A stretch of 64,000 nucleotides of DNA from Cellulomonas denverensis (GCF_012396125.1 NZ_JAAXOX010000009.1:62001-126000); one strand, 5' to 3'; counted from the stretch's first letter, positions 20,699-30,123 are shown. Notes: generated by a model from the sequence alone, not told the origin. Numbers and translations: made by a program.

Positions 20699-20995
20699 GT
20701 GCGCGTCGTTCTCGGGGTGCTCCAGGTTGCTGTCCTGCTGTTCATCCTGGTGCTGTTCGCCCGGCTGATCCTGGACTGGGTCCAGGTCTTCGCCCGGGAC
20801 TGGCGCCCCCGAGGCGCCGCGCTGGTGGTCGCGGAGGCGGTCTACACCGTCACCGACCCGCCGCTGCGCTGGCTCCGACGGATCATCCCGCCGCTGTCGC
20901 TGGGGTCGATCCGGCTCGATCTCGGGTTCATGGTGCTGGTGCTGGGTTGTTGGTTCCTGCTGTCGATGCTGGGATTCCTGGCGGCAGGTTTGTAA
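20699..20995 (+). CDS. YggT family membrane protein
   Basis: A 98-residue protein with two YggT-type hydrophobic segments (LGVLQVAVLLFILVLFARL at the N terminus and LGFMVLVLGCWFLLSMLGFL at the C terminus) flanking a conserved VTDPPLRWLRRIIPP loop. YggT proteins are linked to osmotic tolerance and sit between sepF and divIVA in many actinobacteria. It starts with GTG three bases after the sepF stop and is probably translated with it. Molecular function is unknown. Confidence 0.88.
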   Translation: MRVVLGVLQVAVLLFILVLFARLILDWVQVFARDWRPRGAALVVAEAVYTVTDPPLRWLRRIIPPLSLGSIRLDLGFMVLVLGCWFLLSMLGFLAAGL

Positions 20996-20998
20996 GGA

Positions 20999-21017
20999 CC
21001 GGGCACTCGGTGCCCGG
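20999..21017 (+). terminator. Hairpin after yggT
   Basis: CCGGGCAC and GTGCCCGG form a perfect 8-bp stem with a three-base loop, four bases after the yggT stop. A weaker inverted repeat (CCCCGCC/GGCGGGG, 21028-21056) follows. No U-tract is present, so it may end or attenuate the sepF transcript before divIVA. Confidence 0.5.
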
Positions 21018-21146
21018 CACGCATTGCCCCCGCCTCGACGTCGGGTCCCGGCGGGGACGTGCGGATATGTGATTGTCCGATACGGTGATCCGAGGTGGTC
21101 GGCGGACTACCACCGGCTCGACCCAGTTCGACAGAAGGTGACGACG

Positions 21147-21818
21147 ATGGCACTGCTGACTGCAGACGACGTCCTGAACAAGAAGTTCCAGGCAACCAAG
21201 TTCCGTGAGGGCTACGACCAGGACGAGGTCGACGACTTCCTGGACGAGGTCGTCAACACCCTGCGGGAGACCCAGGCCGAGAACGACGACCTCAAGGGCA
21301 AGCTCGCCGCCGCCGAGCGTCGCATCGCCGAGCTGAGCCGCGCCGGCGCCCAGGCTGCCCCGGCGGCCGCGCCCAAGCCGGAGCCCGAGCCCGAGAAGCC
21401 GGCCCCCGCGCCGATCGTGCCGACCCCGGCCCCCGCGCCGGTGCAGGCGACCGCACCGGTCCAGCCGCAGCGGCAGAGCGAGCCGGAGTCCGCCACCGGC
21501 ATGCTGGCGCTGGCCCAGAAGCTGCACGACGACTACGTGCGCTCCGGTCAGGAGGAGGGTGACCGCCTGGTCACCGAGGCCAAGTCCCAGGCCGCGCGGA
21601 TCGTCCGCGAGGCGGAGGAGACCTCGGCCCGCACGCTGGCCCAGCTCGAGGAGGAGCGGTCGATGCTCGACCGCAAGATCGACGAGCTGCGGGTGTTCGA
21701 GCGCGACTACCGCACCCGGCTCAAGAGCTACCTCGAGAACCTGCTCGGCGACCTGGACAACCGCGGATCGGGGGTGCCGCCCCGGGGTCAGGGCGCCACC
21801 CCGTCGACCAACATCTGA
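21147..21818 (+). CDS. divIVA: Polar growth and division coiled-coil protein DivIVA/Wag31
   Basis: A 223-residue polar scaffold. The N-terminal DivIVA lipid-binding domain (about 1-60) contains LTADDVLNKKFQATKFREGY and DEVDDFLDEVV. A Pro/Ala/Glu-rich linker (residues 70-110) follows. The second coiled coil (about 115-210) ends in RVFERDYRTRLKSYLENLLGDL. It recruits cell-wall synthesis to poles in apically growing actinobacteria. The ATG at 21147 follows AGAAGGTG. Upstream of it are the yggT hairpins, so it probably has its own promoter. Confidence 0.95.
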   Translation: MALLTADDVLNKKFQATKFREGYDQDEVDDFLDEVVNTLRETQAENDDLKGKLAAAERRIAELSRAGAQAAPAAAPKPEPEPEKPAPAPIVPTPAPAPVQATAPVQPQRQSEPESATGMLALAQKLHDDYVRSGQEEGDRLVTEAKSQAARIVREAEETSARTLAQLEEERSMLDRKIDELRVFERDYRTRLKSYLENLLGDLDNRGSGVPPRGQGATPSTNI

Positions 21819-21823
21819 TCGAC

Positions 21824-21887
21824 ACCCACGTCACCTCACAACACACCACGTCCGGACGCCGGGCGTGGTGTGTTGTGCGTCGTGGGT
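21824..21887 (+). terminator. Very strong compound hairpin after divIVA
   Basis: CACAACACACCACG (21837-21850) pairs perfectly with CGTGGTGTGTTGTG (21864-21877). The stem continues inwards through CCGG/CCGG to a three-base loop. An outer 7-bp stem ACCCACG/CGTGGGT (21824-21830 with 21881-21887) encloses it. No U-run follows, as is common in high-GC actinobacteria. It closes the division cluster. Confidence 0.8.
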
Positions 21888-21895
21888 CAGGCACA

Positions 21896-21901
21896 TACGC
21901 T
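21896..21901 (+). promoter_or_regulatory. -10 element upstream of the DksA/TraR-type gene
   Basis: TACGCT at 21896-21901 lies just after the divIVA hairpin and 32 bases before the GTG at 21934, leaving room for an AGGA ribosome binding site. It is a plausible start for the next transcription unit. Confidence 0.4.
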
Positions 21902-21933
21902 TCGCGGACTCTCGAGAGAACAGGACATCGCCC

Positions 21934-22386
21934 GTGGCCCTGAACGAATCCCTTGACGCACGCCCCACGATCCCGGACCTGTCCGACGCCGCCGAGCGTT
22001 TCCCGGTGCGCGCGGGGGAGGAGTCGTGGAGCCCGGCCGAGGTCCAGGCCATCGCCGACGACCTGCTGGCCGAGCTGGACCGCCTGACCGCCGAGCTGGC
22101 CAGTGCGGACGAGGAACTGAACGAGCTGCTGCGCAACTCCGGCGACGGCGCGGGCGACGACCAGGCCGACAGCGGTTCCTCCGCCCTCGAGCGCGAGCAC
22201 GAGCTGACCCTGGTGAACAACACCCGGGACATGCTGCGCCAGACCAGCCGCGCGCTGGAGCGGATCTCGGCCGGCACCTTCGCCCGCTGCGACTCCTGTC
22301 ACGAGGCGATCGGCAAGGCCCGGGTGCAGGCGTTCCCGCGCGCCGTGCTGTGCGTGGCCTGCAAGCAGCGCGAGGAGCGGCGCTGA
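21934..22386 (+). CDS. DksA/TraR-type C4 zinc-finger protein
   Basis: A 150-residue protein with an N-terminal acidic helical part, a coiled coil (about 40-75, LLAELDRLTAELASADEELN) and a C-terminal zinc finger CDSCHEAIGKARVQAFPRAV followed by CVAC. This is the DksA/TraR architecture, which in E. coli reaches into the RNA polymerase secondary channel. Actinobacterial versions next to lspA are common but not well characterised. GTG 21934 has AGGA eight bases upstream. Longer frames upstream overlap the divIVA terminator and are rejected. Confidence 0.85.
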   Translation: MALNESLDARPTIPDLSDAAERFPVRAGEESWSPAEVQAIADDLLAELDRLTAELASADEELNELLRNSGDGAGDDQADSGSSALEREHELTLVNNTRDMLRQTSRALERISAGTFARCDSCHEAIGKARVQAFPRAVLCVACKQREERR

Positions 22387-22403
22387 GCCGGCTGCGCGCT
22401 GCG

Positions 22404-22418
22404 TAGACTCCTGCCCGA
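22404..22418 (+). promoter_or_regulatory. -10 element of a leaderless lspA promoter
   Basis: TAGACT at 22404-22409 ends eight bases before the lspA ATG at 22418, with no Shine-Dalgarno sequence between. Transcription would begin at the start codon. Confidence 0.55.
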
Positions 22419-23119
22419 TGTCGACGAACCCGCTGCCCGCGCCCACCCCGGCTCCCGTGTCCGCCCGCCGGCCCCGGCTGATCTGGCTGATCGCGCTGGC
22501 GGTCGGCGTCCTGATCGTCGACCAGGTCACCAAGGCCTGGGCGCTGGCCGCGCTGGACGAGGGGGTACGGCACCCGGTGCTGGGCGACCTGCTCGGCATC
22601 CAGTTGCTGTTCAACCCCGGCGCCGCCCTGGGCCTGGCGACCGGCACCACCTGGCTGCTCACCCTGATCGCCCTGGTGGTGATCGTGGTGATCGTGCGGG
22701 TGGCCCGGCGGCTCGGCAGCACCGGCTGGGCGATCGCGCTCGGGCTGTTGCTGGGTGGGGCACTGGGCAACCTGATCGACCGGCTGGTCCGCGAGCCCGG
22801 GGTCGGGCGCGGGCACGTGATCGACTTCATCGCCTACGGGAACCTGTTCGTCGGGAACGTCGCGGACATCGCGATCGTGGCGGCGGCCGGGTTGCTGATG
22901 ATCCTGTCGTTCCGCGGGGTGCGGCTGGACGGGACCCGGGAGAGCTCGGGCGAGGCGGCCCACGCTGCCGGTCGTGCCGATGCCGACCACGCTGTGGACG
23001 GCGGGACCGACGGGCCGACCACGGACGACCTCAGCGCCACCGACCACACCGGCACCGACCACAGCACCGCCGACCACAGCGCCGCCGACCAGGCCCGGGA
23101 CGACCGCCGCGATGGCTGA
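22418..23119 (+). CDS. lspA: Lipoprotein signal peptidase LspA with an Asp/His-rich tail
   Basis: A 233-residue polytopic aspartic protease that cleaves prolipoprotein signal peptides. Four transmembrane helices lie between residues 22 and 165. The catalytic aspartates are in GNLIDRLVR and [11 protein letters not shown], and the conserved NPGAALG is present. Beyond the last helix about 65 extra residues form a hydrophilic tail with repeated TDH/ADH units ([19 protein letters not shown]), absent from typical 160-180-residue homologues. The stop overlaps the start of the following pseudouridine synthase by eight bases. It processes lipoproteins such as the one at 37914-38651. Confidence 0.95.
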   Translation: MSTNPLPAPTPAPVSARRPRLIWLIALAVGVLIVDQVTKAWALAALDEGVRHPVLGDLLGIQLLFNPGAALGLATGTTWLLTLIALVVIVVIVRVARRLGSTGWAIALGLLLGGALGNLIDRLVREPGVGRGHVIDFIAYGNLFVGNVADIAIVAAAGLLMILSFRGVRLDGTRESSGEAAHAAGRADADHAVDGGTDGPTTDDLSATDHTGTDHSTADHSAADQARDDRRDG

Positions 23120-24047
23120 CCTGCGCAGCCTGCCGGTCCCGGACGCGCTGGCCGGTGAACGGGTGGACGCCGCGCTGTCCCGGATGCTCGGCCTGTCCCG
23201 CACCCGTGCCGCCGAACTCGCCGAGGCCGGCCGGGTCCGGGTGGACGGGGTCGAGGTCGGCAAGTCGGCGCGGCTGACCCCGGACGGCTGGCTGGAGGTC
23301 GAGCTGCCCGACCCGGAACCCGCGGGCCCGGTGGTGGTCGCCGAGGACGTGCCCGAGCTGCGGGTGGTGCACGACGACGCCGACCTGGTGGTGGTGAACA
23401 AGCCGGTCGGGGTCGCTGCGCACCCGTCGCCGGGCTGGACCGGTCCGACCGTGGTCGGGGTGCTCGCCGCCCGGGGCTACCGGATCGCCACCAGCGGCGC
23501 CGCCGAGCGCCAGGGCGTGGTGCACCGACTGGACGTCGGCACCTCGGGCCTGATGGTGGTCGCCAAGTCCGAACACGCCTACACCGCGCTCAAGCGGGCG
23601 TTCAAGGAGCGGACGGTGGACAAGGTCTACCACGCGCTCGCCCAGGGCCATCCGGAGCCGACCACCGGCACCATCGACGCCCCGATCGGCCGGCACCCGG
23701 GCAACGACTGGAAGTTCGCCGTGGTCGCGGACGGCAAGCCCTCGGTCACCCACTACGAGGTGCTGGAGATGCTGCCGGCCGCCTCGCTCTGCGAGGTGCA
23801 CCTGGAGACCGGCCGCACCCACCAGATCCGGGTGCACTTCTCCGCGCTGCGGCACCCGCTGGTCGGCGACCTGACCTACGGCGCCGACCCGGTGCTGGCG
23901 GCGAAGGTCGGGCTGAGCCGGCAGTGGCTGCACGCGATGCGGCTCGGCTTCGAGCACCCGGGGACCGGGCAGTACCTGGAGCTGACCAGCGAGTACCCGG
24001 CCGATCTGGCCGCCGCCCTGGACAGTCTGCGGGACGCCTACCGCTGA
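23112..24047 (+). CDS. RluD-family 23S rRNA pseudouridine synthase
   Basis: A 311-residue protein with an N-terminal S4 RNA-binding domain (about 15-75, [20 protein letters not shown]) and the RluA/RluD catalytic domain. The catalytic Asp is in [18 protein letters not shown] near residue 142, and [12 protein letters not shown] and [11 protein letters not shown] are also present. It isomerises uridines of large-subunit rRNA. Whether it modifies the RluD sites of helix 69 cannot be shown here. The ATG at 23112 overlaps the lspA end, so the two are translationally coupled, a conserved pair in bacteria. Confidence 0.92.
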   Translation: MADLRSLPVPDALAGERVDAALSRMLGLSRTRAAELAEAGRVRVDGVEVGKSARLTPDGWLEVELPDPEPAGPVVVAEDVPELRVVHDDADLVVVNKPVGVAAHPSPGWTGPTVVGVLAARGYRIATSGAAERQGVVHRLDVGTSGLMVVAKSEHAYTALKRAFKERTVDKVYHALAQGHPEPTTGTIDAPIGRHPGNDWKFAVVADGKPSVTHYEVLEMLPAASLCEVHLETGRTHQIRVHFSALRHPLVGDLTYGADPVLAAKVGLSRQWLHAMRLGFEHPGTGQYLELTSEYPADLAAALDSLRDAYR

Positions 24048-24084
24048 CCCGGCGGGGCTGTGCCGGGGTGTCCGAGGCGGCACC

Positions 24085-24098
24085 TAGGATGGTCGGCA
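24085..24098 (+). promoter_or_regulatory. -10 element of a leaderless dnaE promoter
   Basis: TAGGAT at 24085-24090 ends seven bases before the dnaE ATG. No ribosome binding site is present. Only 50 bp separate dnaE from the preceding gene. Confidence 0.55.
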
Positions 24099-27000
24099 TG
24101 GCATCGGAGAGTGGCTTCGTTCATCTGCACGTCCACACCGAGTACTCGATGCTGGACGGCGCCGCGCGGATCGGCGAGCTGCTGGACGAGGCGCAGCGGG
24201 TCGGGCAGAACGCGATGGCGATCACCGATCACGGCTACCTGTTCGGCGCCTACGACTTCTACGCCCAGGCCCGCAAGCGCGGCATCAAGCCGATCATCGG
24301 CGTCGAGGCGTACGTCACCCCGGGCACCAGCCGCTTCGACCAGAACCGGGTGCGCTGGGGCGAGGCGCACCAGGCCTCCGACGACGTCTCGGCCCGTGGT
24401 GCGTACACCCACATGACGCTGCTGTCCCGGAGCACCGAGGGCATGCACAACCTGTTCCGGCTCGGCTCGCTGGCCTCGATCGAGGGGCAGATGGGCAAGT
24501 GGCCGCGGATGGACCGGGAACTGATCTCCCGCTACTCCGAGGGCCTGATCGCCACCTCCGGCTGCCCGTCCAGCGAGATCCAGACCCGGCTGCGGCTGGG
24601 GCACGACGCCGAGGCGCTCCGGGCCGCCGGGGAACTGCAGGACATCTTCGGCAAGGACAACTTCTACATCGAGCTGATGGACCACGGCCTGGAGATCGAG
24701 CGCCGGACCATCAAGGGCCTGCTGAACATCGCCGAGCAGATCGGCGCCCCCCTGGTCGCCACCAACGACCTGCACTACACCAAGAAGGACGACGCCCACG
24801 CGCACGAGGTGCTGCTGGCGGTGCAGTCCGGCTCCACCCTGGACGAGCCCACCTACGACAACGGCGGCTCCCGGTTCGCGTTCAGCGGCGACGGCTACTA
24901 CGTCAAGACCGCCGAGGAGATGCGCCGGACCTGGTCCGAGCTGCCCGAGGCCTGCGACAACACCCTGCTGATCGCCGAGCGGTGCGAGGTCGAGTTCCCG
25001 ACCGACGCCAACTACATGCCGCGCTTCCCGGTGCCGGACGGCGAGGACGAGAACTCCTGGTTCATCAAGGAGGTCGAGCGCGGGCTGCACAAGCGCTACC
25101 CGGACGGCATCCCGGATGACGTCCGCCGGCAGGCCGACTACGAGACCGGCGTCATCGTCCAGCTCGGCTTCTCCGGGTACTTCCTGGTGGTCGCCGACTT
25201 CATCGAGTGGGCCAAGAACCAGGGCATCCGGGTGGGGCCGGGCCGTGGGTCGGCGGCCGGGTCGATGGCGTCCTACGCGATGGGCATCACCGAGCTCGAC
25301 CCGCTGCGGCACGGCCTGATCTTCGAGCGGTTCCTCAACCCCGAGCGCGTGTCCTGGCCGGATGTCGACGTGGACTTCGACGAGCGCCGGCGCGGCGAGG
25401 TCATCCGGTACGTCACCGAGAAGTACGGCGACGACCGGGTGGCCCAGATCGTCACCTACGGCACCATCAAGGCCAAGCAGGCACTCAAGGACTCCTCGCG
25501 GGTGCTCGGCCTGCCGTTCGCGATGGGGGAGAAGCTCACCAAGGCGATGCCGCCGGCCGTGATGGGTAAGGACATCACCCTGTCCGGCATCTACAACCCG
25601 GACGACCCGCGCTACCCCGAGGCGGAGGAGTTCCGCCAGGTGGTGCAGGCCGACCCGGAGGCCCAGCGCGTGCTGGAGACCGCCCGCGGCCTGGAGAACC
25701 TCAAGCGCCAGTGGGGCGTGCACGCCGCCGGGGTGATCATGTCCAGCGAGCCGCTGCTGGACATCATCCCGATCATGAAGCGCCCGCAGGACGGCGCGAT
25801 CATCACCCAGTTCGACTACCCGACGTCCGAGGGCCTCGGCCTGATCAAGATGGACTTCCTCGGGCTGCGCAACCTGACCATCCTGGACGACGCGCTGCGC
25901 AACATCGTCGCCAACGGCAAGGACCCGATCGAGCTGGAGGACATCCCGCTCGACGACCCGGCGACCTACCAGCTGCTCGGCTCCGGCAACACTCTGGGCG
26001 TGTTCCAGCTCGACGGTGGGCCGATGCGTGCCCTGCTGCGCCAGATGCGCCCGGACAACTTCGAGGACATCTCCGCGGTCATCGCCCTGTACCGGCCCGG
26101 GCCGATGGGCATGAACTCGCACACCAACTACGCCCTGCGCAAGACCGGCCTGCAGGAGATCACCCCGATCCACCCCGAGCTGGCCGAGCCGCTCGCGGAC
26201 GTGCTGGACGGCACCTACGGCCTGATCGTGTACCAGGAGCAGGTGCAGAAGGCCGCCCAGGTGCTCGCCGGGTACTCCCTCGGCCAGGCGGACCTGCTCC
26301 GCCGCGCGATGGGCAAGAAGAAGAAGGAGATCCTGGAGAAGGAGTTCATCCCGTTCCAGGCCGGGATGCGCGAGCGGGGCTACTCCGACCCCGCGATCCA
26401 GGCGGTGTGGGACACCCTGGTGCCGTTCGCCGGATACGCCTTCAACAAGGCACACTCCGCGGGCTACGGCGTGGTCGCGTACTGGACCGCCTTCCTCAAG
26501 GCGAACTACCCGACCGAGTACATGGCCGGCCTGCTCACCAGCGTGCGCGACGACAAGGACAAGTCGGCGCTCTACCTGAACGAGTGCCGCCGGATGGGCA
26601 TCACGGTGCTCCCGCCGGACGTCAACTCCTCCGATGCGCTGTTCACCGCCGTCGGCGCCGACATCCGGTTCGGCCTGACCGCGGTCCGCAACGTCGGCGC
26701 GAACGTGGTGGCCGAGATCGTCAAGGCCCGGCAGGAGAAGGGTGACTTCACCTCCTTCACCGACTTCCTGGACAAGGTCCCCGCGGTGGTCTGCAACAAG
26801 CGGACCATCGAGTCGCTGATCAAGTCCGGCGCCTTCGACTCCCTCGGCCACGCCCGGCGCGCCCTGCTGCTGGTGCACGAGCAGGCCGTCGACTCGGTGA
26901 TCGGCGTCAAGCGCAAGGAGGCCGAAGGTCAGTTCGACCTGTTCGCCGACCTCGGTGGCGCCGACGAGGGCCCGAGCTTCGCCGTCCAGGTGCCCGAGGT

Positions 27001-27667
27001 GCCGGACTGGGACAAGAAGCAGCGGCTCGCCTTCGAGCGGGAGATGCTCGGCCTCTACGTCTCCGACCACCCGCTGTCCGGCCTGGAACACGTGCTCAGC
27101 GCCGCCGCCGACGTCCCGATCGCCACCCTGATGGCCGACGAGGACCGCCCCGACGGGTCCACCGTCCTGGTCGCCGGGCTGATCACCTCGCTGCAGCGCA
27201 AGATGTCCAAGCAGGGCAACCCGTGGGCCGCGGTCACCCTGGAGGACATGGCCGGCTCGGTGGAGATCATGTTCTTCGGCGAGACCTACCTGGCCTACTC
27301 CACCGTGCTGGCCGAGGACGCCGTGATCGTGGTCCGCGGCCGGGTCCGCCGCCGCGACGACACCATGCAGTTGCAGGCGATGGAGGTGTCCCTGCCGGAC
27401 GTCTCCGCGGTCGCCGACGCCCCGGTCGTGGTCACCCTGCCCGAGTCGCGGGCCACCGTCCCGGTGGTCGACCGGCTGCGTGAGGTGCTGCACACCCACC
27501 CCGGCGTCAGCGAGGTGCACCTGCGGCTGACCCGGCCCGGCCGCGCCACCGTCGTGCGGCTCGACCCCGGGCTGCGGGTGGAGCGGTCGCCCGCGCTGTA
27601 CGGCGACCTCAAGGCACTGCTCGGACCCAGCTGCTTGGCCTCCAGCGTCGCCGCCCCCGTCGGCTGA
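24098..27667 (+). CDS. dnaE: DNA polymerase III alpha subunit DnaE
   Basis: The 1189-residue replicative polymerase. The order is PHP domain (FVHLHVHTEYSMLDG at the N terminus), palm and fingers with GPGRGSAAGSMASYAMGIT and the catalytic PDVDVDFDERRR near residue 425, then LIVYQEQVQ and AFNKAHSAGYG. A helix-hairpin-helix region follows, and an OB fold near 1000-1090. The C terminus is a tau-binding-like region. Length fits actinobacterial DnaE1. ATG 24098 begins at the PHP motif and has a leaderless -10; longer frames run back into the upstream gene. Confidence 0.97.
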   Translation: MASESGFVHLHVHTEYSMLDGAARIGELLDEAQRVGQNAMAITDHGYLFGAYDFYAQARKRGIKPIIGVEAYVTPGTSRFDQNRVRWGEAHQASDDVSARGAYTHMTLLSRSTEGMHNLFRLGSLASIEGQMGKWPRMDRELISRYSEGLIATSGCPSSEIQTRLRLGHDAEALRAAGELQDIFGKDNFYIELMDHGLEIERRTIKGLLNIAEQIGAPLVATNDLHYTKKDDAHAHEVLLAVQSGSTLDEPTYDNGGSRFAFSGDGYYVKTAEEMRRTWSELPEACDNTLLIAERCEVEFPTDANYMPRFPVPDGEDENSWFIKEVERGLHKRYPDGIPDDVRRQADYETGVIVQLGFSGYFLVVADFIEWAKNQGIRVGPGRGSAAGSMASYAMGITELDPLRHGLIFERFLNPERVSWPDVDVDFDERRRGEVIRYVTEKYGDDRVAQIVTYGTIKAKQALKDSSRVLGLPFAMGEKLTKAMPPAVMGKDITLSGIYNPDDPRYPEAEEFRQVVQADPEAQRVLETARGLENLKRQWGVHAAGVIMSSEPLLDIIPIMKRPQDGAIITQFDYPTSEGLGLIKMDFLGLRNLTILDDALRNIVANGKDPIELEDIPLDDPATYQLLGSGNTLGVFQLDGGPMRALLRQMRPDNFEDISAVIALYRPGPMGMNSHTNYALRKTGLQEITPIHPELAEPLADVLDGTYGLIVYQEQVQKAAQVLAGYSLGQADLLRRAMGKKKKEILEKEFIPFQAGMRERGYSDPAIQAVWDTLVPFAGYAFNKAHSAGYGVVAYWTAFLKANYPTEYMAGLLTSVRDDKDKSALYLNECRRMGITVLPPDVNSSDALFTAVGADIRFGLTAVRNVGANVVAEIVKARQEKGDFTSFTDFLDKVPAVVCNKRTIESLIKSGAFDSLGHARRALLLVHEQAVDSVIGVKRKEAEGQFDLFADLGGADEGPSFAVQVPEVPDWDKKQRLAFEREMLGLYVSDHPLSGLEHVLSAAADVPIATLMADEDRPDGSTVLVAGLITSLQRKMSKQGNPWAAVTLEDMAGSVEIMFFGETYLAYSTVLAEDAVIVVRGRVRRRDDTMQLQAMEVSLPDVSAVADAPVVVTLPESRATVPVVDRLREVLHTHPGVSEVHLRLTRPGRATVVRLDPGLRVERSPALYGDLKALLGPSCLASSVAAPVG

Positions 27668-27726
27668 CCGGCGGCGCGTGGCCCGGCGCTGCCGCGCCCC
27701 GGGCCGGCGCGCCGGCGTGTCCCGGC

Positions 27727-28361
27727 GCCGAGTTCGGTACATCGGCGGTGAGTTCGTGACCCGCGGGACCGCACTCGGCGCGGGAGTCACGACCTCGCGG
27801 CGCCGACGGTCTCGGCCGCCGCGAGCGGCGCGGGAGTCAGAGGGGTGCCGACGGGGTGGCGGCGTGCCGTCGCCGAGTTCGGCGCATCGGCGGTGAGCTC
27901 GTCACCGGCGGGACCGCATTCGGCGCGGGTGTCACGACCTCGCGGGACCGACGGTCTCAGCCGACGTCGGCGGCGACGGACGACCGGAGGTGACCTGCCT
28001 GGGTGTCGGCGTCACATCGCCGAGTTCGGTGCATCGGCGGTGAGTTCGTGAACCGTGGGACCGCACTCGGCGCGGGTGTCACGACCTCGCGGCACCGACG
28101 GTCTCAGTCGCCGCGATCGGCGCGGGAGTCAGAGGGGTGCCGACGGGGTGGCGGCGTGCCGTCGCCGAGTTCGGTGCATCGGCGGTGAGTTCGTGAACCG
28201 TGGGACCGCACTCGGCGCGGGTGTCACGACCTCGCGGCACCGACGGTCTCAGTCGCCGCGATCGGCGCGGGAGTCAGAGGGGTGCCGACGCGGTGGCGGC
28301 GTGCCGTCGCCGAGTTCGGTGCATCGGCGGTGAGTTCGTCAGCCGCGGGACCGCACTCGAC
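27727..28361. repeat. Five tandem ~145-bp units, each with a 53-bp inverted-repeat-bounded element
   Basis: The 847-bp gap after dnaE holds five head-to-tail copies. The core GCCGAGTTC begins at 27727, 27872, 28019, 28164 and 28309, so spacings are 145, 147, 145 and 145 bp. Each copy opens with a 53-bp element running from GCCGAGTTCGG to CCGCACTCGGC (imperfect 11-bp inverted ends). A spacer of about 92 bp follows, containing CACGACCTCGCGG and, in most copies, AGAGGGGTGCCGACG. Copies 3 and 4 are almost identical; copies 1, 2 and 5 have diverged. The short open frames inside are by-products of composition. From 28381 to 28514 I see only GC-rich unique sequence. Confidence 0.9.
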
Positions 28362-28514
28362 GCGGGTGTCACGACCTCGGGGCGCGGTTCGGCTGGGTCG
28401 CCATCGGATGCCGGCGCGGTGGGACCGTGCTCGCTGGTTCCGCGGGCGACGGGTGGACGAGGGCGGTCGGCACGCGGGGCGGTCAGCCCCCGGGGCGGTC
28501 AGCCCGCGGGCTGG

Positions 28515-28733
28515 TCAGCCGACGCGGGCGGCGAGGGAGCCGGCGGGGGAGTCGACCTCGACCGTGTCGCCCCGGTGCAGTTGCCGACCGCGGCGCTCCT
28601 CGACCTCGCCGTTGACCCGGACGTCGCCGTTCTCGATCAGCAGGCGGGCGTCGGCGCCGGAGTCGGCCAGGTTCGCCAGCTTGAGGAACTGGCCCAGGCG
28701 GATGACGTCGTCGGAGATCGGCACGGTGTCCAC
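28515..28733 (-). CDS. Small S4-domain RNA-binding protein
   Basis: A protein of about 72 residues consisting almost entirely of an S4 fold: [22 protein letters not shown], then [22 protein letters not shown] and GDTVEV. Such stand-alone S4 proteins (YbcJ/YaaA-like) bind RNA, often on ribosomes, but this one has no assigned role. I choose GTG 28733 because CAGGAT lies seven bases upstream, like other leaderless starts here. An ATG at 28742 overlaps that hexamer and would add three residues. The gene is divergent from hisD and its 3' end faces the repeat array. Confidence 0.8.
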   Translation of the reverse strand: MDTVPISDDVIRLGQFLKLANLADSGADARLLIENGDVRVNGEVEERRGRQLHRGDTVEVDSPAGSLAARVG

Positions 28734-28740
28734 GGCACCC

Positions 28741-28802
28741 ATCCTGCCAGGCCGCCGGTGGGTGGACGTCCCGGGCCGTGGCACCCCCCGAGCGCCTAGA
28801 CT
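28741..28802. promoter_or_regulatory. Divergent leaderless promoters of the S4 gene and hisD
   Basis: On the minus strand CAGGAT (28746 to 28741) precedes the GTG at 28733 by seven bases. On the plus strand TAGACT (28797-28802) precedes the hisD GTG at 28810 by seven bases. Neither gene has a Shine-Dalgarno sequence. Confidence 0.5.
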
Positions 28803-28809
28803 CGGACGG

Positions 28810-30123
28810 GTGATCTCCCGGATCGACCTGCGCGGTCGCACCCTGACCCGTCGTGAGCTCCTCGAGGAGCTGCCCCGCCCCGAGGTGGATGTGGAGGCTG
28901 CCACCGAGTCGGTGGCGCCCATCCTGGCCGACGTGCGCCATCGGGGCGCCGACGCGCTGCGGGACCTGGCCGAGCGCTTCGACGGGGTGCGCCCGGAGCA
29001 CCTGCGGGTGCCGGCAGAGGCGATCGCCGCCGCGGTGGACGTGCTGGACCCGCAGGTGCGTGCCGCCCTGGAGGAGACGATCCGCCGGGTGCGCACCGTG
29101 CACGCGGCGCAGCGCCCGGCCGACTTCACTGTGCAGGTGGCGCCGGGCGCGCAGGTGCGTCAGCGCTGGATCCCGGTGCGCCGGGTCGGCCTGTACGTGC
29201 CTGGAGGCCTGGCGGTGTACCCGTCGTCGGTGATCATGAACGTGGTCGCCGCCCAGGAGGCCGGGGTCGGTGCACTGGCCGTGGCGTCGCCGCCGCAGCA
29301 GGACAACGGCGGGCTGCCGGACCCGGTGGTGCTGGCGACCTGCGCGCTGCTCGGGGTGGACGAGGTCTACGCCGCCGGGGGTGCCCAGGCGATTGGCCTG
29401 CTTGCCTACGGGGCGGCCGAGTCGGACGGCAGCACGCTGTGCGAGCCGGTCGACGTGATCACCGGCCCGGGCAACGTCTATGTCGCCGCCGCCAAGCGCC
29501 TGGTCCGCGGGGTGGTCGGGATCGACGCCGAGGCCGGACCGACCGAGATCGCGATCCTGGCCGACGGCACCGCCGACCCGGTGCACGTGGCAGCCGATCT
29601 GGTGTCGCAGGCCGAGCACGACCCGCTGGCCGCGTCGGTGCTGGTCACGCCGTCGGTGGAGCTGGCGATGGCGGTGCAGGCCAAGCTGGTCGATCGAGTG
29701 CAGGTCACCCGGCACGCCCAGCGGGTGGCGCAGGCGCTCGGTGGCCGGCAGTCGGCGATCGTCCTGGTCGACGACCTGGAGGCCGGGCTGGACGTGGTCA
29801 ACGCCTACGGCGCGGAGCACCTGGAGATCCAGACCGTGCACGCCGCCGAGGTGGCCGAGCGGGTGACCAGCGCCGGGGCGATCTTCGTCGGCCCGTACTC
29901 GCCGGTGTCCCTGGGCGACTACATCGCCGGGTCGAACCACGTGCTGCCCACCGGCGGCTGTGCGCACTTCAGCTCCGGTCTGGGCGTGCACTCGTTCGTG
30001 CGGGCAGTGCAGGTGATCGAGTACGACGCGGACGCGCTGCGTGAGGTGTCCGGCAAGATCGTCGCCCTGGCGGAGGCCGAGGGGCTGCCCGCGCACGGCG
30101 AGGCGGTCACCGCGCGGTTCTGA
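28810..30123 (+). CDS. hisD: Histidinol dehydrogenase
   Basis: A 437-residue zinc enzyme that oxidises L-histidinol to histidine with two NAD+, the last step of the pathway. Motifs include [56 protein letters not shown], the catalytic-region [13 protein letters not shown] and [22 protein letters not shown]. The GTG start has a leaderless -10. The rest of the his genes begins at 32699, beyond an opposing recQ gene, so hisD is here a separate unit. Confidence 0.97.
   Translation: MISRIDLRGRTLTRRELLEELPRPEVDVEAATESVAPILADVRHRGADALRDLAERFDGVRPEHLRVPAEAIAAAVDVLDPQVRAALEETIRRVRTVHAAQRPADFTVQVAPGAQVRQRWIPVRRVGLYVPGGLAVYPSSVIMNVVAAQEAGVGALAVASPPQQDNGGLPDPVVLATCALLGVDEVYAAGGAQAIGLLAYGAAESDGSTLCEPVDVITGPGNVYVAAAKRLVRGVVGIDAEAGPTEIAILADGTADPVHVAADLVSQAEHDPLAASVLVTPSVELAMAVQAKLVDRVQVTRHAQRVAQALGGRQSAIVLVDDLEAGLDVVNAYGAEHLEIQTVHAAEVAERVTSAGAIFVGPYSPVSLGDYIAGSNHVLPTGGCAHFSSGLGVHSFVRAVQVIEYDADALREVSGKIVALAEAEGLPAHGEAVTARF

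Noticed and set aside
24038..27790. A 1250-residue minus-strand frame antisense to dnaE
   Set aside because: Composition shadow of dnaE; its translation is His/Gln/Val/Gly-rich without any recognisable fold, and dnaE itself has full motifs.
27727..28361. The 145-bp array as a CRISPR
   Set aside because: Units are contiguous near-identical 145-mers without short repeats alternating with unique spacers, and no cas gene is near.
27678..28799. Repeated small Arg/Gly/Ser-rich open frames in the 145-bp units
   Set aside because: The period is not a multiple of three, the frames differ between units and no start has a ribosome binding site.
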